64,000 nucleotides of DNA from Flavobacterium panici (GTDB lineage: Bacteria > Bacteroidota > Bacteroidia > Flavobacteriales > Flavobacteriaceae): NCBI RefSeq assembly GCF_903819335.1, contig NZ_CAIJDE010000040.1:100065-164064 (forward strand), given 5' to 3'. The first letter of the stretch is position 1. Each line of letters starts with the position of its first letter. Shown here in pieces: positions 1-7,991 of this stretch. The position numbers and the translations under genes were made by a program. The notes under the pieces were generated by a model. The model was given only the letters and a program-made list of their open reading frames with translations, did not search any database and was not told the DNA's origin.

Positions 1-601
1 AGTTTATCCTTTGGTTCTAAACAATGAGGAACATGTTAAATATTATAATAGTCTTCAAATATTACAGTCCTATCGTTTTGTATATGGCAATACTGATAAT
101 TCAAGTTTGGTAAAAGCAATAATTTTAGACAATCCAAAAATTAAGTTTAATCAAACAACTGTAACATTAGGGGAGATGGGAAAGGGGCCCCCGCCGAATA
201 AAAATCTGCCTATGGGAGATTTATTGATTATCTTTGGAAATAAGGATCACAACATGTTACCGGTGAAAATTATTACTCAATCGCAAGGGAGAATAGAATT
301 TAAGTGTGAAAAAAGTTTTTTACTTGCAGTTATTTTAAATGATGTACCATATGAAAGGGCTGAGTGGCATTGTAATCAATCTTTGAGATGGGCAGTAGGA
401 AAACCTGAAATAAACATAATTGATCAAGCAAGTGATTTGTACGAGTTAACTTATGCAGATAAAAGAATGTTGCAAATTTTTGAATTGATTAGAAATGAAA
501 AGAAGAAAAATGAAGAGGGTTTTAAGCAAAGTGGATTACGACGTTTTCTAAATTTTATAAAAACAATAAAAATATATCTATTTAACAAAAAAACTTTATG
601 A
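1..601 (+). CDS. Hypothetical protein, 5'-truncated by the window edge
   Basis: The frame is open to the left edge (codons continue upstream of the TTG at 11), so the real start lies outside the window and at least 199 residues are visible. I do not recognise a family. The visible part has a mixed alpha/beta core with a stretch around GDLLIIFGNK, then a charged Lys/Glu-rich region and a basic C-terminal tail. No signal peptide or membrane segment is visible. Its stop overlaps the next start as ATGA (598-601), so the two genes are translationally coupled and probably work together. Confidence 0.7.
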   Translation, partial: VYPLVLNNEEHVKYYNSLQILQSYRFVYGNTDNSSLVKAIILDNPKIKFNQTTVTLGEMGKGPPPNKNLPMGDLLIIFGNKDHNMLPVKIITQSQGRIEFKCEKSFLLAVILNDVPYERAEWHCNQSLRWAVGKPEINIIDQASDLYELTYADKRMLQIFELIRNEKKKNEEGFKQSGLRRFLNFIKTIKIYLFNKKTL

Positions 602-1395
602 ATATAGACAGAAATAATGAGCGAGGATTTGACAAAGGTTTAATAGTTGAATGGGAAAATAATGATGGCGTAAATTTTGCAATTGCATTGGCTAGAATTA
701 CTGGATGGCTCCTTCATGTTGATTGGTTTGGAAAAACTCAGGATGACTTGCCTGAAAACATGAAATCACTGCGTGTTTATGTTGGAACAGATGCTAATTT
801 AGCTATTGATTTTAAGGGCATTCATAACTTACAAGAATTTTACAATAACACAATTACCCCAATAGTAATAAAAAGGGCGAACGGTCAAGGAGGAGTAGTT
901 ACTAGATATTATAGTGAGGATGATCTTAAGAGCTTACCTCTTCGGGTAAAAGCAGACGAAAACAAAATTAAAATTGCGGAAAAAGCTATTCTTAATAATT
1001 TAGATTTTTTGGAGTCAATACCAAAAAGACTCAATCCTAAAATCCCGGCTCATTTAGCAGGGAAATTTTCATTTGGATGGTGTATGGTATTTGCCCATGC
1101 AAAACAAGAATTAGAAAAACTTCCAGCAATGTCCATTATTGCAACTAAATATACAGAAGAATTTAGTGGAACTCCATTAGGATATTGTCATACTGTAAAC
1201 ATACACCCTGATGGTGAGGGCGAAGACGTTTGGGGCAAACAGCCTTTAATAAATATTTTGGCAAGATACGGAGTTGATAAATATTCACTTAGCACTGAGG
1301 ATCATTTGAAAAACACTGAAAGATTAATGAAAAATTCGCCTGAAAAATACAAATATGCCTATAATTTAGCAGTAGACATGATAAGGAATAGTTAA
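598..1395 (+). CDS. Hypothetical protein, coupled partner of the upstream gene
   Basis: A 265-residue soluble protein starting at the ATG inside an ATGA overlap with the previous gene, so it is almost certainly co-translated with it. I do not recognise a family. Visible features are an N-terminal segment rich in Trp (GWLLHVDWFG), a central basic region, and a C-terminal half containing FGWCMVFAHAKQ and a Cys/His pair in GYCHTVNIHPDGEG that might bind metal or act catalytically (speculative). There is no signal peptide. It sits beside DUF4238 and DUF5677 genes, a context common in accessory islands. Function unknown. Confidence 0.7.
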   Translation: MNIDRNNERGFDKGLIVEWENNDGVNFAIALARITGWLLHVDWFGKTQDDLPENMKSLRVYVGTDANLAIDFKGIHNLQEFYNNTITPIVIKRANGQGGVVTRYYSEDDLKSLPLRVKADENKIKIAEKAILNNLDFLESIPKRLNPKIPAHLAGKFSFGWCMVFAHAKQELEKLPAMSIIATKYTEEFSGTPLGYCHTVNIHPDGEGEDVWGKQPLINILARYGVDKYSLSTEDHLKNTERLMKNSPEKYKYAYNLAVDMIRNS

Positions 1396-1572
1396 CTTGA
1401 GTGTCTATGCAAGCGATAATTAAAACTGATAAAATTGCTTTTCTGAATTATGATTTATCGTTTTTTATAAATAATTTTAAAAGTAATGGACATTTTATAT
1501 TTTAAAAGAATGCCGATTTAATCGTGGTTGTATCTATGATGGTTTCTATTTAAATATAGTAAAATTCTTGAT

Positions 1573-2568
1573 CTATTTCAGCTTTATTTCTTTTAGCATT
1601 TTTTCGAGATCAGAATCAATTTTATCAAACTTTAAATTTTCTTCGTCACTCAAGGGCCTTTCTGTTTCTTGTTTTGTCGATATATAACTTTTTAGACCTT
1701 TGTCAGTTCCTAATAGAAACCTCTCAGAATTGAGCAACTGGGAATAATTTGAAGTTAATTTTGAATTTTCGCTCGCAATACCAGACCTTTCACTTCGCGT
1801 AATGTTAAGTTTGTTTTCTTCATTCCCGTATGGCATCAGTAAAAGGAGATGCTTGGGGTCTAGTGGCAATTTTAAAATGTTTTCTGCATCAAATGGGGCT
1901 AAATTTTTCCCTGAAGGGCCATCGTATGCAACTGGATTATCGCTTGTTATATATTCTGGATCGTCAATAATTTTAACAACCATTATGGTGTCTTTTTGAG
2001 TACGCCATTTTATTAAACTTAATGCAGTCTCTAATTGAGTAATGACTTGGGAAGGCCTACTTTCGAATTTGTATTCTTTTTGAAGTTGTTCGAGTGTTTT
2101 ATTAGCAATTGAAACTTTTTCTTTTTCAAAAATAATATAATCAAATCCATTGTTTTTCGCTAATGCGTAAGCGTTTTCTAAAACTCTGTTAAAAAAGGTA
2201 TTGTGTTGATTTATCCATTTTGTTGTCCTGTAGAACATTGTAACAACAGTAGAAATAATTAATTCTCGCTCTGCTTCTGTAATCGTTTTTCGCGTTGGGT
2301 TTGTTAGAATTTGATAAACTTCATCATAATAAGCTTCGTAATTATCCGAGTAAAACTTTTCAATTAACATTCTTTGTTGTTCTGTTTCTCCAGGCAGGGT
2401 ATATAATCCTGTCTGCAAACATATATTTAAAGTGCTGGATTCATAAATGGCTTCTTCGATACAATTTGCGGACGGTAGTGCTTTTATAAAGTATTTGTCA
2501 CCTCTTTCACTTGAAAAGTTTTTTAAATAAGTTCGAGGAACATAATGTTGTCTTTTCACTTCCACCAT
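1573..2568 (-). CDS. DUF4238 family protein
   Basis: The N-terminus carries the family hallmark QHYVPRTYLKNFS (residues 7-19), and the middle carries the second conserved element TSDNPVAY (about residue 210). Length, 331 residues, is normal for DUF4238. The family is of unknown biochemical function, is widespread but patchy in bacteria and is often found in accessory regions. There is no signal peptide; the C-terminal tail is Lys/Glu-rich. The gene lies convergent to the coupled pair on the left and is separated from the DUF5677 gene upstream by 90 bp, on the same strand. Family assignment is from motif memory. Confidence 0.75.
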   Translation of the reverse strand: MVEVKRQHYVPRTYLKNFSSERGDKYFIKALPSANCIEEAIYESSTLNICLQTGLYTLPGETEQQRMLIEKFYSDNYEAYYDEVYQILTNPTRKTITEAERELIISTVVTMFYRTTKWINQHNTFFNRVLENAYALAKNNGFDYIIFEKEKVSIANKTLEQLQKEYKFESRPSQVITQLETALSLIKWRTQKDTIMVVKIIDDPEYITSDNPVAYDGPSGKNLAPFDAENILKLPLDPKHLLLLMPYGNEENKLNITRSERSGIASENSKLTSNYSQLLNSERFLLGTDKGLKSYISTKQETERPLSDEENLKFDKIDSDLEKMLKEIKLK

Positions 2569-2658
2569 AATTGAAGAGTAATTTAATTATACAATTTTTT
2601 AATTTATTTGATCAGTTTTAATCTCTACTTATACTAATGAGTTTTATTAACTGATTTT

Positions 2659-3576
2659 CTAGGCATTTTTCACAGCCTCTAATATTTTTAAATATTCGAT
2701 TCTAAATTCGAAATACCAATTTTGGAAATCGTCTTTTTTTTCAGGTAATCTCTTTTGGTAAAAAGTAATAAATGATAACAATAATAAATTTAGTGTGTCT
2801 GCAGCAACAGCTGTAGAATCTTTGGCGTACCTGATTTGAATAATATCAACAGTACCATCACCGTTATCATAAAGTTTGCCTTTGTGAACATTTGTTGAAT
2901 GGATGTTTGCAGAATAAGATCTATAATGAATTTGATATAAAGCATTTAGATTTACTCTTGCTGCCAGTTGCTCAATATCCTCAGGCCCGTTAAATAATGT
3001 AAACCAGTTTGGATTTTTTTTCTTGGCATGAGTTTTTTGAAACTCCAGTTCGATATCAATATAGTCGGGCAATTTTAAAAGTTCTTCAGCATTTTTCTTT
3101 TGGTCTAAATATTTTGCGCTATCAGTAAATACTGTGTTTTTTGCAAACCTGTCTTTTGCAAAATCTGATTTTAATTGCTTGCCCGTTTCAGTTGAAAAAT
3201 CAATTTTTTCTATAAACTTCAACGTTTTATGTGCATCCCAAACAAAGTATGCCAATGCACGACTTTTAGTGTTTTCTTGAAGTAAGTATTCTAATGCAAA
3301 GACATTTTCCATTAGCACTCTGTATAGTGGTTTCGAGGCTTCTATTGATGAGTTTTTAATTAAAATTGAAATTCCATCAGCGGTAGAAAGAATATTTCTA
3401 AAAAATAACAAATGAACTAAATTCGCATCACCTTCCAGTTTTTTGCCTGCTTCCCATTTCAAGAGATTTGTTCCAAAATCAATTGCTTCATCTATTATTT
3501 TTGATAAATATTGAAGATGTGCAGAATTATTGTTATCAAAGCGTGGAAGAATGTCGTCAATTACTTTGTATTTCAT
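2659..3576 (-). CDS. DUF5677-like protein
   Basis: A 305-residue helical protein. The central part (about 70-130) holds a pattern like the DUF5677 family: a helix with ASKPLYRVLMENVFALEYLL followed by a region with conserved His and Lys (YFVWDAHKTLKF), and a later HSTNVHKG motif. Those His and Arg residues resemble the conserved positions of that family, whose activity is unknown. No signal peptide or clear transmembrane segment. It is on the same strand as the DUF4238 gene and probably belongs to the same accessory block. Family call is tentative. Confidence 0.6.
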   Translation of the reverse strand: MKYKVIDDILPRFDNNNSAHLQYLSKIIDEAIDFGTNLLKWEAGKKLEGDANLVHLLFFRNILSTADGISILIKNSSIEASKPLYRVLMENVFALEYLLQENTKSRALAYFVWDAHKTLKFIEKIDFSTETGKQLKSDFAKDRFAKNTVFTDSAKYLDQKKNAEELLKLPDYIDIELEFQKTHAKKKNPNWFTLFNGPEDIEQLAARVNLNALYQIHYRSYSANIHSTNVHKGKLYDNGDGTVDIIQIRYAKDSTAVAADTLNLLLLSFITFYQKRLPEKKDDFQNWYFEFRIEYLKILEAVKNA

Positions 3577-3768
3577 TATATCTTTCTGAAATTTACTTAT
3601 TATTTTTTTGCAAATGGTGATTTTTACTAATTAATTATAAAAATAAAAAAATGTGTTAAAGATTTTCCGCTTACGAATAACTAATGAAAGTATAGTCAAA
3701 TATTAAATAAAGAAAATCTTAAGATCTATCTTTTTTGTAATCATCATGTGTCAACTTAATTCTTTTTA

Positions 3769-5178
3769 TTATTTCACTTTTGCTTGTGAAATTGCATAGG
3801 AAATTGAGAGAAAAAATGAACCTTCCAATACTTTTTCAGTAACATTGTTTAGATCAATATTGGCCGATTCATATTCCGTATCAGCCTTAAATTCGTCACT
3901 TTTTATTCTGTTGACATTTAAGTAACTTATTCCGAGACTTGCAATGATTTTTTCTCTTTTGCCCAGTATTACAGATACACCAGCATAAAAACTAAGATCG
4001 GCATCCTCTACTCCCTGAAATCCGGCTCCAACGCCAAACATTCCACCATAAGCAACATTTCCAGCTCTGCGAGGATAGAAGTGCATCATAGCAGCAAGTC
4101 CGGGGCTAATAGCGTTATTATTATCTCTGTTACGTAAAATGACATTCCCAGGGGTAGTCGTTGATTCTTCTAAATAGTATTTTTCATCTTTAGCCTTATC
4201 GCCAAAAGAAAATGTAGGTCCAACACTAAAATCAGCTTTCCAGCCACCTTTTACAGGAACATCAAAATCAAACGCTATATTGTTTTTATGCGGTCCCAAA
4301 GTGTTTGTTTGACTTGGAGTTATTTTTATTTCATAATTAATCAGATCGGCATCGGCTTGAACAGGAGGAGCAATCGCTACAAAATTTCTTTGATTTGATA
4401 ATTCAGATTTCAAAAACTCAATATCTGAGTAAAGTGTTTCGGGATGCTCATTTTCTATAGCTTTAAGAGCTGTCGTTATTCTGCTAATTGACTTGTCGAC
4501 AGCTGTAATAATCTCATCGTCATCTGTTAAATTGCGTACTGCTTGATAGGCGGACTCAACAGCACTGTAATTTGTTAGCATTGTTTGATGTTGACTAGTA
4601 AAGTCTGCCGGGTATCTGACAGCACTAATTTCTGTTTGCATTCTATCATAAGAAACATCCATTTGAGCACAATTTACAAATTTCACTCTTGCTTGTTTTA
4701 ATGAAGAAATACTACTTGCAACTATTCGAATCTGTGATAAGTATATATCAGAAACCCGTTCTAATTCAATTTTTGCCTCTTCTAGTTCTGAGGTGTCTGT
4801 TCCAGCTGCAAACGCGGCAGAAATTTGAGTTGCTAATACCGTGTTCAAATTTTTTATTTGTTTATCAGTAGTAATAGCTGCATTATCGACGTTTTGATTA
4901 TTGGTGGTTGCGGCTAGAGAACTACTAGGTAATCTAAATAATGTTTGTAGTTCGGTAGGAATTGGAGTATTGAGGTCTATACTACTGCCTGAAATTGTAA
5001 CACTATATAAGAACTTGTTTATATTTTTTATCTTAAATGACGTCATTGTTCCGTAATCGGCCCCTTTTTGTTTCTGCTCTTTTTCGCTAAAAGTACCAGA
5101 TTGCCAATCTAATTCTTGCGAATAATTAATTTGAGTTAAAAATATAGTTAAAACAAAGGATAGTAATTTTATTTTCAT
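3769..5178 (-). CDS. Secreted protein with coiled-coil middle and barrel-like C-terminus
   Basis: Start set at the ATG at 5178, giving MKIKLLSFVLTIFLTQINYSQ, a clean Sec signal peptide; a longer frame to 5205 only adds nine residues before it. The mature 469-residue precursor has a Ser/Thr/Ala-rich helical middle (about residues 110-270) that looks able to form coiled coils. It ends with alternating strands (SVGPTFSFGD, FGVGAGFQGV, FYAGVSVILG, FFLSISYAISQ), consistent with a small outer-membrane beta-barrel. I do not recognise a family. It stands alone, with a long gene-free stretch upstream. Outer-membrane location is inferred. Confidence 0.65.
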   Translation of the reverse strand: MKIKLLSFVLTIFLTQINYSQELDWQSGTFSEKEQKQKGADYGTMTSFKIKNINKFLYSVTISGSSIDLNTPIPTELQTLFRLPSSSLAATTNNQNVDNAAITTDKQIKNLNTVLATQISAAFAAGTDTSELEEAKIELERVSDIYLSQIRIVASSISSLKQARVKFVNCAQMDVSYDRMQTEISAVRYPADFTSQHQTMLTNYSAVESAYQAVRNLTDDDEIITAVDKSISRITTALKAIENEHPETLYSDIEFLKSELSNQRNFVAIAPPVQADADLINYEIKITPSQTNTLGPHKNNIAFDFDVPVKGGWKADFSVGPTFSFGDKAKDEKYYLEESTTTPGNVILRNRDNNNAISPGLAAMMHFYPRRAGNVAYGGMFGVGAGFQGVEDADLSFYAGVSVILGKREKIIASLGISYLNVNRIKSDEFKADTEYESANIDLNNVTEKVLEGSFFLSISYAISQAKVK

Positions 5179-5846
5179 AATACGTTGATTTGTTGTTATA
5201 AACATATCAAAACTTAATTATAATATTGCAGGTATAATTACCTGTTTTTATTTTATCAATTATTATATTAATGATATTGAAAAATCATTATTAAAAACCT
5301 TTAATATATCTAACTAGATTTAGTCTTAGTAGTGGTTGAGTTTCTCCTTTATAAAAGACAGACATGAAAAATTTCAGTAGTAATTCTTTAAACAAGTAGT
5401 ATTACCTTTAAGGATTTCTATGAAATAAAAAATTTAGATGTTGAGATTTAAAATAATCGATCGAAGATATAAAGTTTGGAAAATTTAATTTTTATAAGCT
5501 AATATAAAAAAACTTTTCAAGCATTTTATGAAGTTAGTTCTTTATTAGTATTTGTTTCTTATAAAAATTGAAAATAGATTTTTAAAAACAGATTGTTGTT
5601 AACAATGCCGCAATATTATATAGTTCGAATTAAAGATGTTGGATAATTAATCTTTCCTTAAAGGTTCGAATTTTCTCTGATTATTTACAGATGAAGGGAT
5701 AAATCATTTTTTTAATAATTTAAATTTACTCACTATATTATAGAGAGTAGTCATAATTTTTTGTACCTTATTTGTACCATTGCCATGTGAAGGTTTGCTA
5801 TATAAGGGTTGTTACTTTTGAAGAAGTAAAATAATTTACTACGTAA

Positions 5847-5870
5847 AGACGCACTGCGGTGCGTCTCTAC
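5847..5870. repeat. Short palindromic dispersed repeat (AGACGCAC type), copy 1
   Basis: AGACGCAC and GTGCGTCT flank a 4-base loop, followed by CTAC. An almost identical unit lies at 48557-48580 with one loop base changed. The sequence is GC-rich compared with its surroundings. Two copies in this window, 43 kb apart, show that it is a dispersed element. Confidence 0.75.
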
Positions 5871-5881
5871 AATTGAATATA

Positions 5882-5912
5882 AAAACCGAGTCAGAAATGA
5901 CTCGGTTTTTTT
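5882..5912 (+). terminator. Rho-independent terminator
   Basis: An inverted repeat ACCGAGTCA / TGACTCGGT with a 4-base loop followed by seven T. No gene ends immediately upstream on the + strand, so it may terminate a small RNA started near 5827 or be a remnant. A near-copy follows the lipoprotein gene at 6645-6675. Confidence 0.8.
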
Positions 5913-6024
5913 GTGTCTATATATTAAATTGTTGTGTTTCAGTTATATGAAAATTAAGATTGATTTAATTGAAAAAAACTTCGCAAAATGAGGTTTCCCT
6001 CAATTTAATTATCAGGTTTTAGCT

Positions 6025-6032
6025 TAGTTTTG
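6025..6032 (+). promoter_or_regulatory. -7 box of the lipoprotein gene
   Basis: TAGTTTTG fits the flavobacterial -7 consensus TAnnTTTG, 28 bp before the ATG at 6061. No clear TTG -33 element at the usual spacing. Confidence 0.5.
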
Positions 6033-6060
6033 GGAAAAATAACCTAAAACAAAAAATACC

Positions 6061-6624
6061 ATGAAAAAAATCTTAAGCCTCGGGTTTATCTTCCTGACTA
6101 TTCTATTTACGGGATGCAGCAGTGATAACGATGATAATGCTGTTGACAATGAAAACTCAGTTTCTGCTGTTATAAATGGAGCAGACTGGAAACCTACAAA
6201 AATCAATAGTGTGACTTTAATTAAAGTACCAGGAATGAACCAGCGTTTTGATATAAACATTCAAGATGATTCTAAAATGCTTATGCTTGCATGTGAAAAC
6301 GCTACTACTGCTGAAGATGCAATGCCATTAAAAGAATATAATTTTTACGAAGAGATAGATGAAGAAGATAAAAAATTACAGGTTAGTGATGCATTATTTA
6401 TTAATTCTTATTTAATCGATGGAAATACTTATACAGAACACATTCCTGTTTCTGGAAAAATAACAATAACCGCAATGGATCCAAATAAAAAGACGGTTTC
6501 GGGAACATTTAGTTTTAAAGCTGTAAAAGGTGGTGTGTTACAAACTAAAATTGTAACTCCAGAAGTCTTTGAAGTAAAAAATGGAGTTTTTACTAATTTG
6601 TCATATACGGTTTACAAACAATAA
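6061..6624 (+). CDS. DUF6252-like lipoprotein
   Basis: A 187-residue protein with a type II signal peptide: basic start, hydrophobic stretch and lipobox FTGC (Cys19), followed by a Ser/Asp-rich linker typical of surface or outer-membrane lipoproteins in Bacteroidota. The mature domain starts with VINGADWKP, a pattern I associate with the flavobacterial DUF6252 family, and continues as a predominantly beta domain. Function unknown. It is monocistronic: own -7 box upstream, own terminator downstream, and nearly identical terminators on both sides. The family name is less certain than the lipoprotein call. Confidence 0.7.
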   Translation: MKKILSLGFIFLTILFTGCSSDNDDNAVDNENSVSAVINGADWKPTKINSVTLIKVPGMNQRFDINIQDDSKMLMLACENATTAEDAMPLKEYNFYEEIDEEDKKLQVSDALFINSYLIDGNTYTEHIPVSGKITITAMDPNKKTVSGTFSFKAVKGGVLQTKIVTPEVFEVKNGVFTNLSYTVYKQ

Positions 6625-6644
6625 ATTACATCAAAAATTATATC

Positions 6645-6675
6645 AAACCGGGTTAGAAATGACTCGGTTTTTTTT
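6645..6675 (+). terminator. Terminator of the lipoprotein gene
   Basis: ACCGGGT / ACTCGGT stem (with one G-T pair), loop TAGAAATG, then an eight-T run, 20 bp after the stop codon. The right half is identical to the terminator at 5882-5912. Confidence 0.8.
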
Positions 6676-6700
6676 ATGGATTTATGTTTTGCATGTATGT

Positions 6701-6735
6701 TAAACCCGGCAGGTTTTTAAAACCTGTCGGGTTTA
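6701..6735. repeat. Palindrome, 17-bp arms
   Basis: Arms 6701-6717 and 6719-6735 (TAAACCCGGCAGGTTTT and its near-perfect complement, 16 of 17) around a single base. It is GC-rich for this genome and of the type found dispersed between flavobacterial genes. It lies between the lipoprotein terminator and corA. Confidence 0.75.
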
Positions 6736-6852
6736 ATTATAAAAAGTAGTAAAAATACTATAAACTTAATTGTTCTGGTTTTTTACAAAATGATAATTGT
6801 CATTTCCCATTCAGATTCTTTTTCGTAATATTACTATTGTAAATTTTTTTGA

Positions 6853-7926
6853 ATGAGAAAGATTAAATACAAAAAAGGAAGAAAGCTCCAACACATTACT
6901 TTAGAATATACAGGCTCGCATAAAGAACAGGAAGCCGAAATGCAGCTTTTTGTTTATGATGATGCCGATGTTATTGAATATGAAAAGTTTACAGTTCTTG
7001 CTTTAAATTCCTGTTTTGATTATTCTAAAAATAACTGGCTGAATATTCATGGCCTAAATGACATCAATCTTATTAAAACAATTGGTGCACATTTTAAGCT
7101 GGATGATTTTTTACTTGCCGATATTTTAAATACTACCAAAAGAACCAAGCTAGAGGAACAGCAAAATGTTTTATTCTTTAATATAAAATCACTTTTGCCT
7201 TCTGAATATTCAGATAGTATCAGCGTAGAACAAATTAGTTTTATTTTAAAATACGGAATTTTAATCTCATTTCAGGAAAAACGAAGTGATTTCTTTACAC
7301 ACATTCGCGAGCGTCTTCGTACACATGCAGGAATTGTAAGGACTAAAAAAGTAGATTATTTGCTGTATTTGCTTTTAGATGCCGTTATGGAAAACTTCTA
7401 CATTACAATTGAAGATGAAGAAGAGAAGATCGAAGAATTAATCAATTTGACTAAAAAAGGAGCTGATCCTGTAATTTTAGAAAAAATTGAGAACCACAGG
7501 GATAATTTTAATTTTTTAAAACGTTCAATAGTTCCGCTTCGGGATTCTTTATATTATCTAAAAACAATTAAAGATGACGATGAAAATAACGGTCTGATTC
7601 AGAAAGAAACGTTTAATTTCTTTATCAGACTTCATCAAAAAAGTTTAGAACTTTTGGAACAAATAGAATCAGATATGAGCGCGCTCGAAAGTGCCTCTAA
7701 TTTTTATTTTTCGGAACAAAGCCGAAAAATGAATGAAATCATGAAAACTTTAACCATAATTTCAGCCATATTTATTCCGCTGACTTTTATTGTTGGAGTG
7801 TATGGAATGAACTTTGAAAACATGCCGGAACTCAAAACAGAAAACGGCTACTTTGTAGTAATGGGCATCATGTTTTTGTTAGTGTTGGCATTAATCATTT
7901 ATTTCAAGAAAAGACGTTGGTTTTAA
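6853..7926 (+). CDS. corA: CorA-family magnesium/cobalt transporter
   Basis: Inner-membrane channel for Mg2+ (and Co2+/Ni2+ in relatives). The 357-residue length fits CorA: a long cytoplasmic alpha/beta and helical N-terminal domain (about 1-290), then two C-terminal transmembrane helices (about 298-318 and 330-350). These are joined by the diagnostic YGMNF signature (about 316-320), with MPEL right after it as in CorA. The protein ends in a Lys/Arg tail (FKKRRWF), also usual. Upstream there is only a weak box (TACTATTG, 6832-6839). It stands 65 bp before pta on the same strand, but no functional link is known. Confidence 0.95.
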   Translation: MRKIKYKKGRKLQHITLEYTGSHKEQEAEMQLFVYDDADVIEYEKFTVLALNSCFDYSKNNWLNIHGLNDINLIKTIGAHFKLDDFLLADILNTTKRTKLEEQQNVLFFNIKSLLPSEYSDSISVEQISFILKYGILISFQEKRSDFFTHIRERLRTHAGIVRTKKVDYLLYLLLDAVMENFYITIEDEEEKIEELINLTKKGADPVILEKIENHRDNFNFLKRSIVPLRDSLYYLKTIKDDDENNGLIQKETFNFFIRLHQKSLELLEQIESDMSALESASNFYFSEQSRKMNEIMKTLTIISAIFIPLTFIVGVYGMNFENMPELKTENGYFVVMGIMFLLVLALIIYFKKRRWF

Positions 7927-7991
7927 TGTTTATTTCAATTTAGAAAAAAATGATTTTGTGTGGATTTAATATTAGAATAATATAAATAATT

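Larger units (their letters stand above)
5179..6060. other. 882-bp gene-free stretch with promoter, palindrome and terminator
   Basis: No credible coding frame on either strand; strongly AT-rich. The right third holds a box TACTTTTG (5813-5820), then a 20-bp palindrome AGACGCACTGCGGTGCGTCT (5847-5866), then a rho-independent terminator (5882-5912), and finally the -7 box of the following lipoprotein gene (6025-6032). The left part (5206-5780) shows only AT-rich sequence without recognisable structure. It separates the accessory block from housekeeping genes. Confidence 0.6.

Noticed and set aside
1802..1999. Open frame of 65 codons on the + strand inside the DUF4238 gene
   Set aside because: Lies wholly within a gene with a clear family motif on the other strand; no independent start signal or family.
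5761..5790. TTGTACC direct repeats as an integrase attachment site
   Set aside because: Two short AT-rich repeats without integrase, tRNA or a matching site at another border.
6024..6260. Open frame on the minus strand across the lipoprotein start
   Set aside because: Antisense shadow of a gene with a proper lipoprotein signal.
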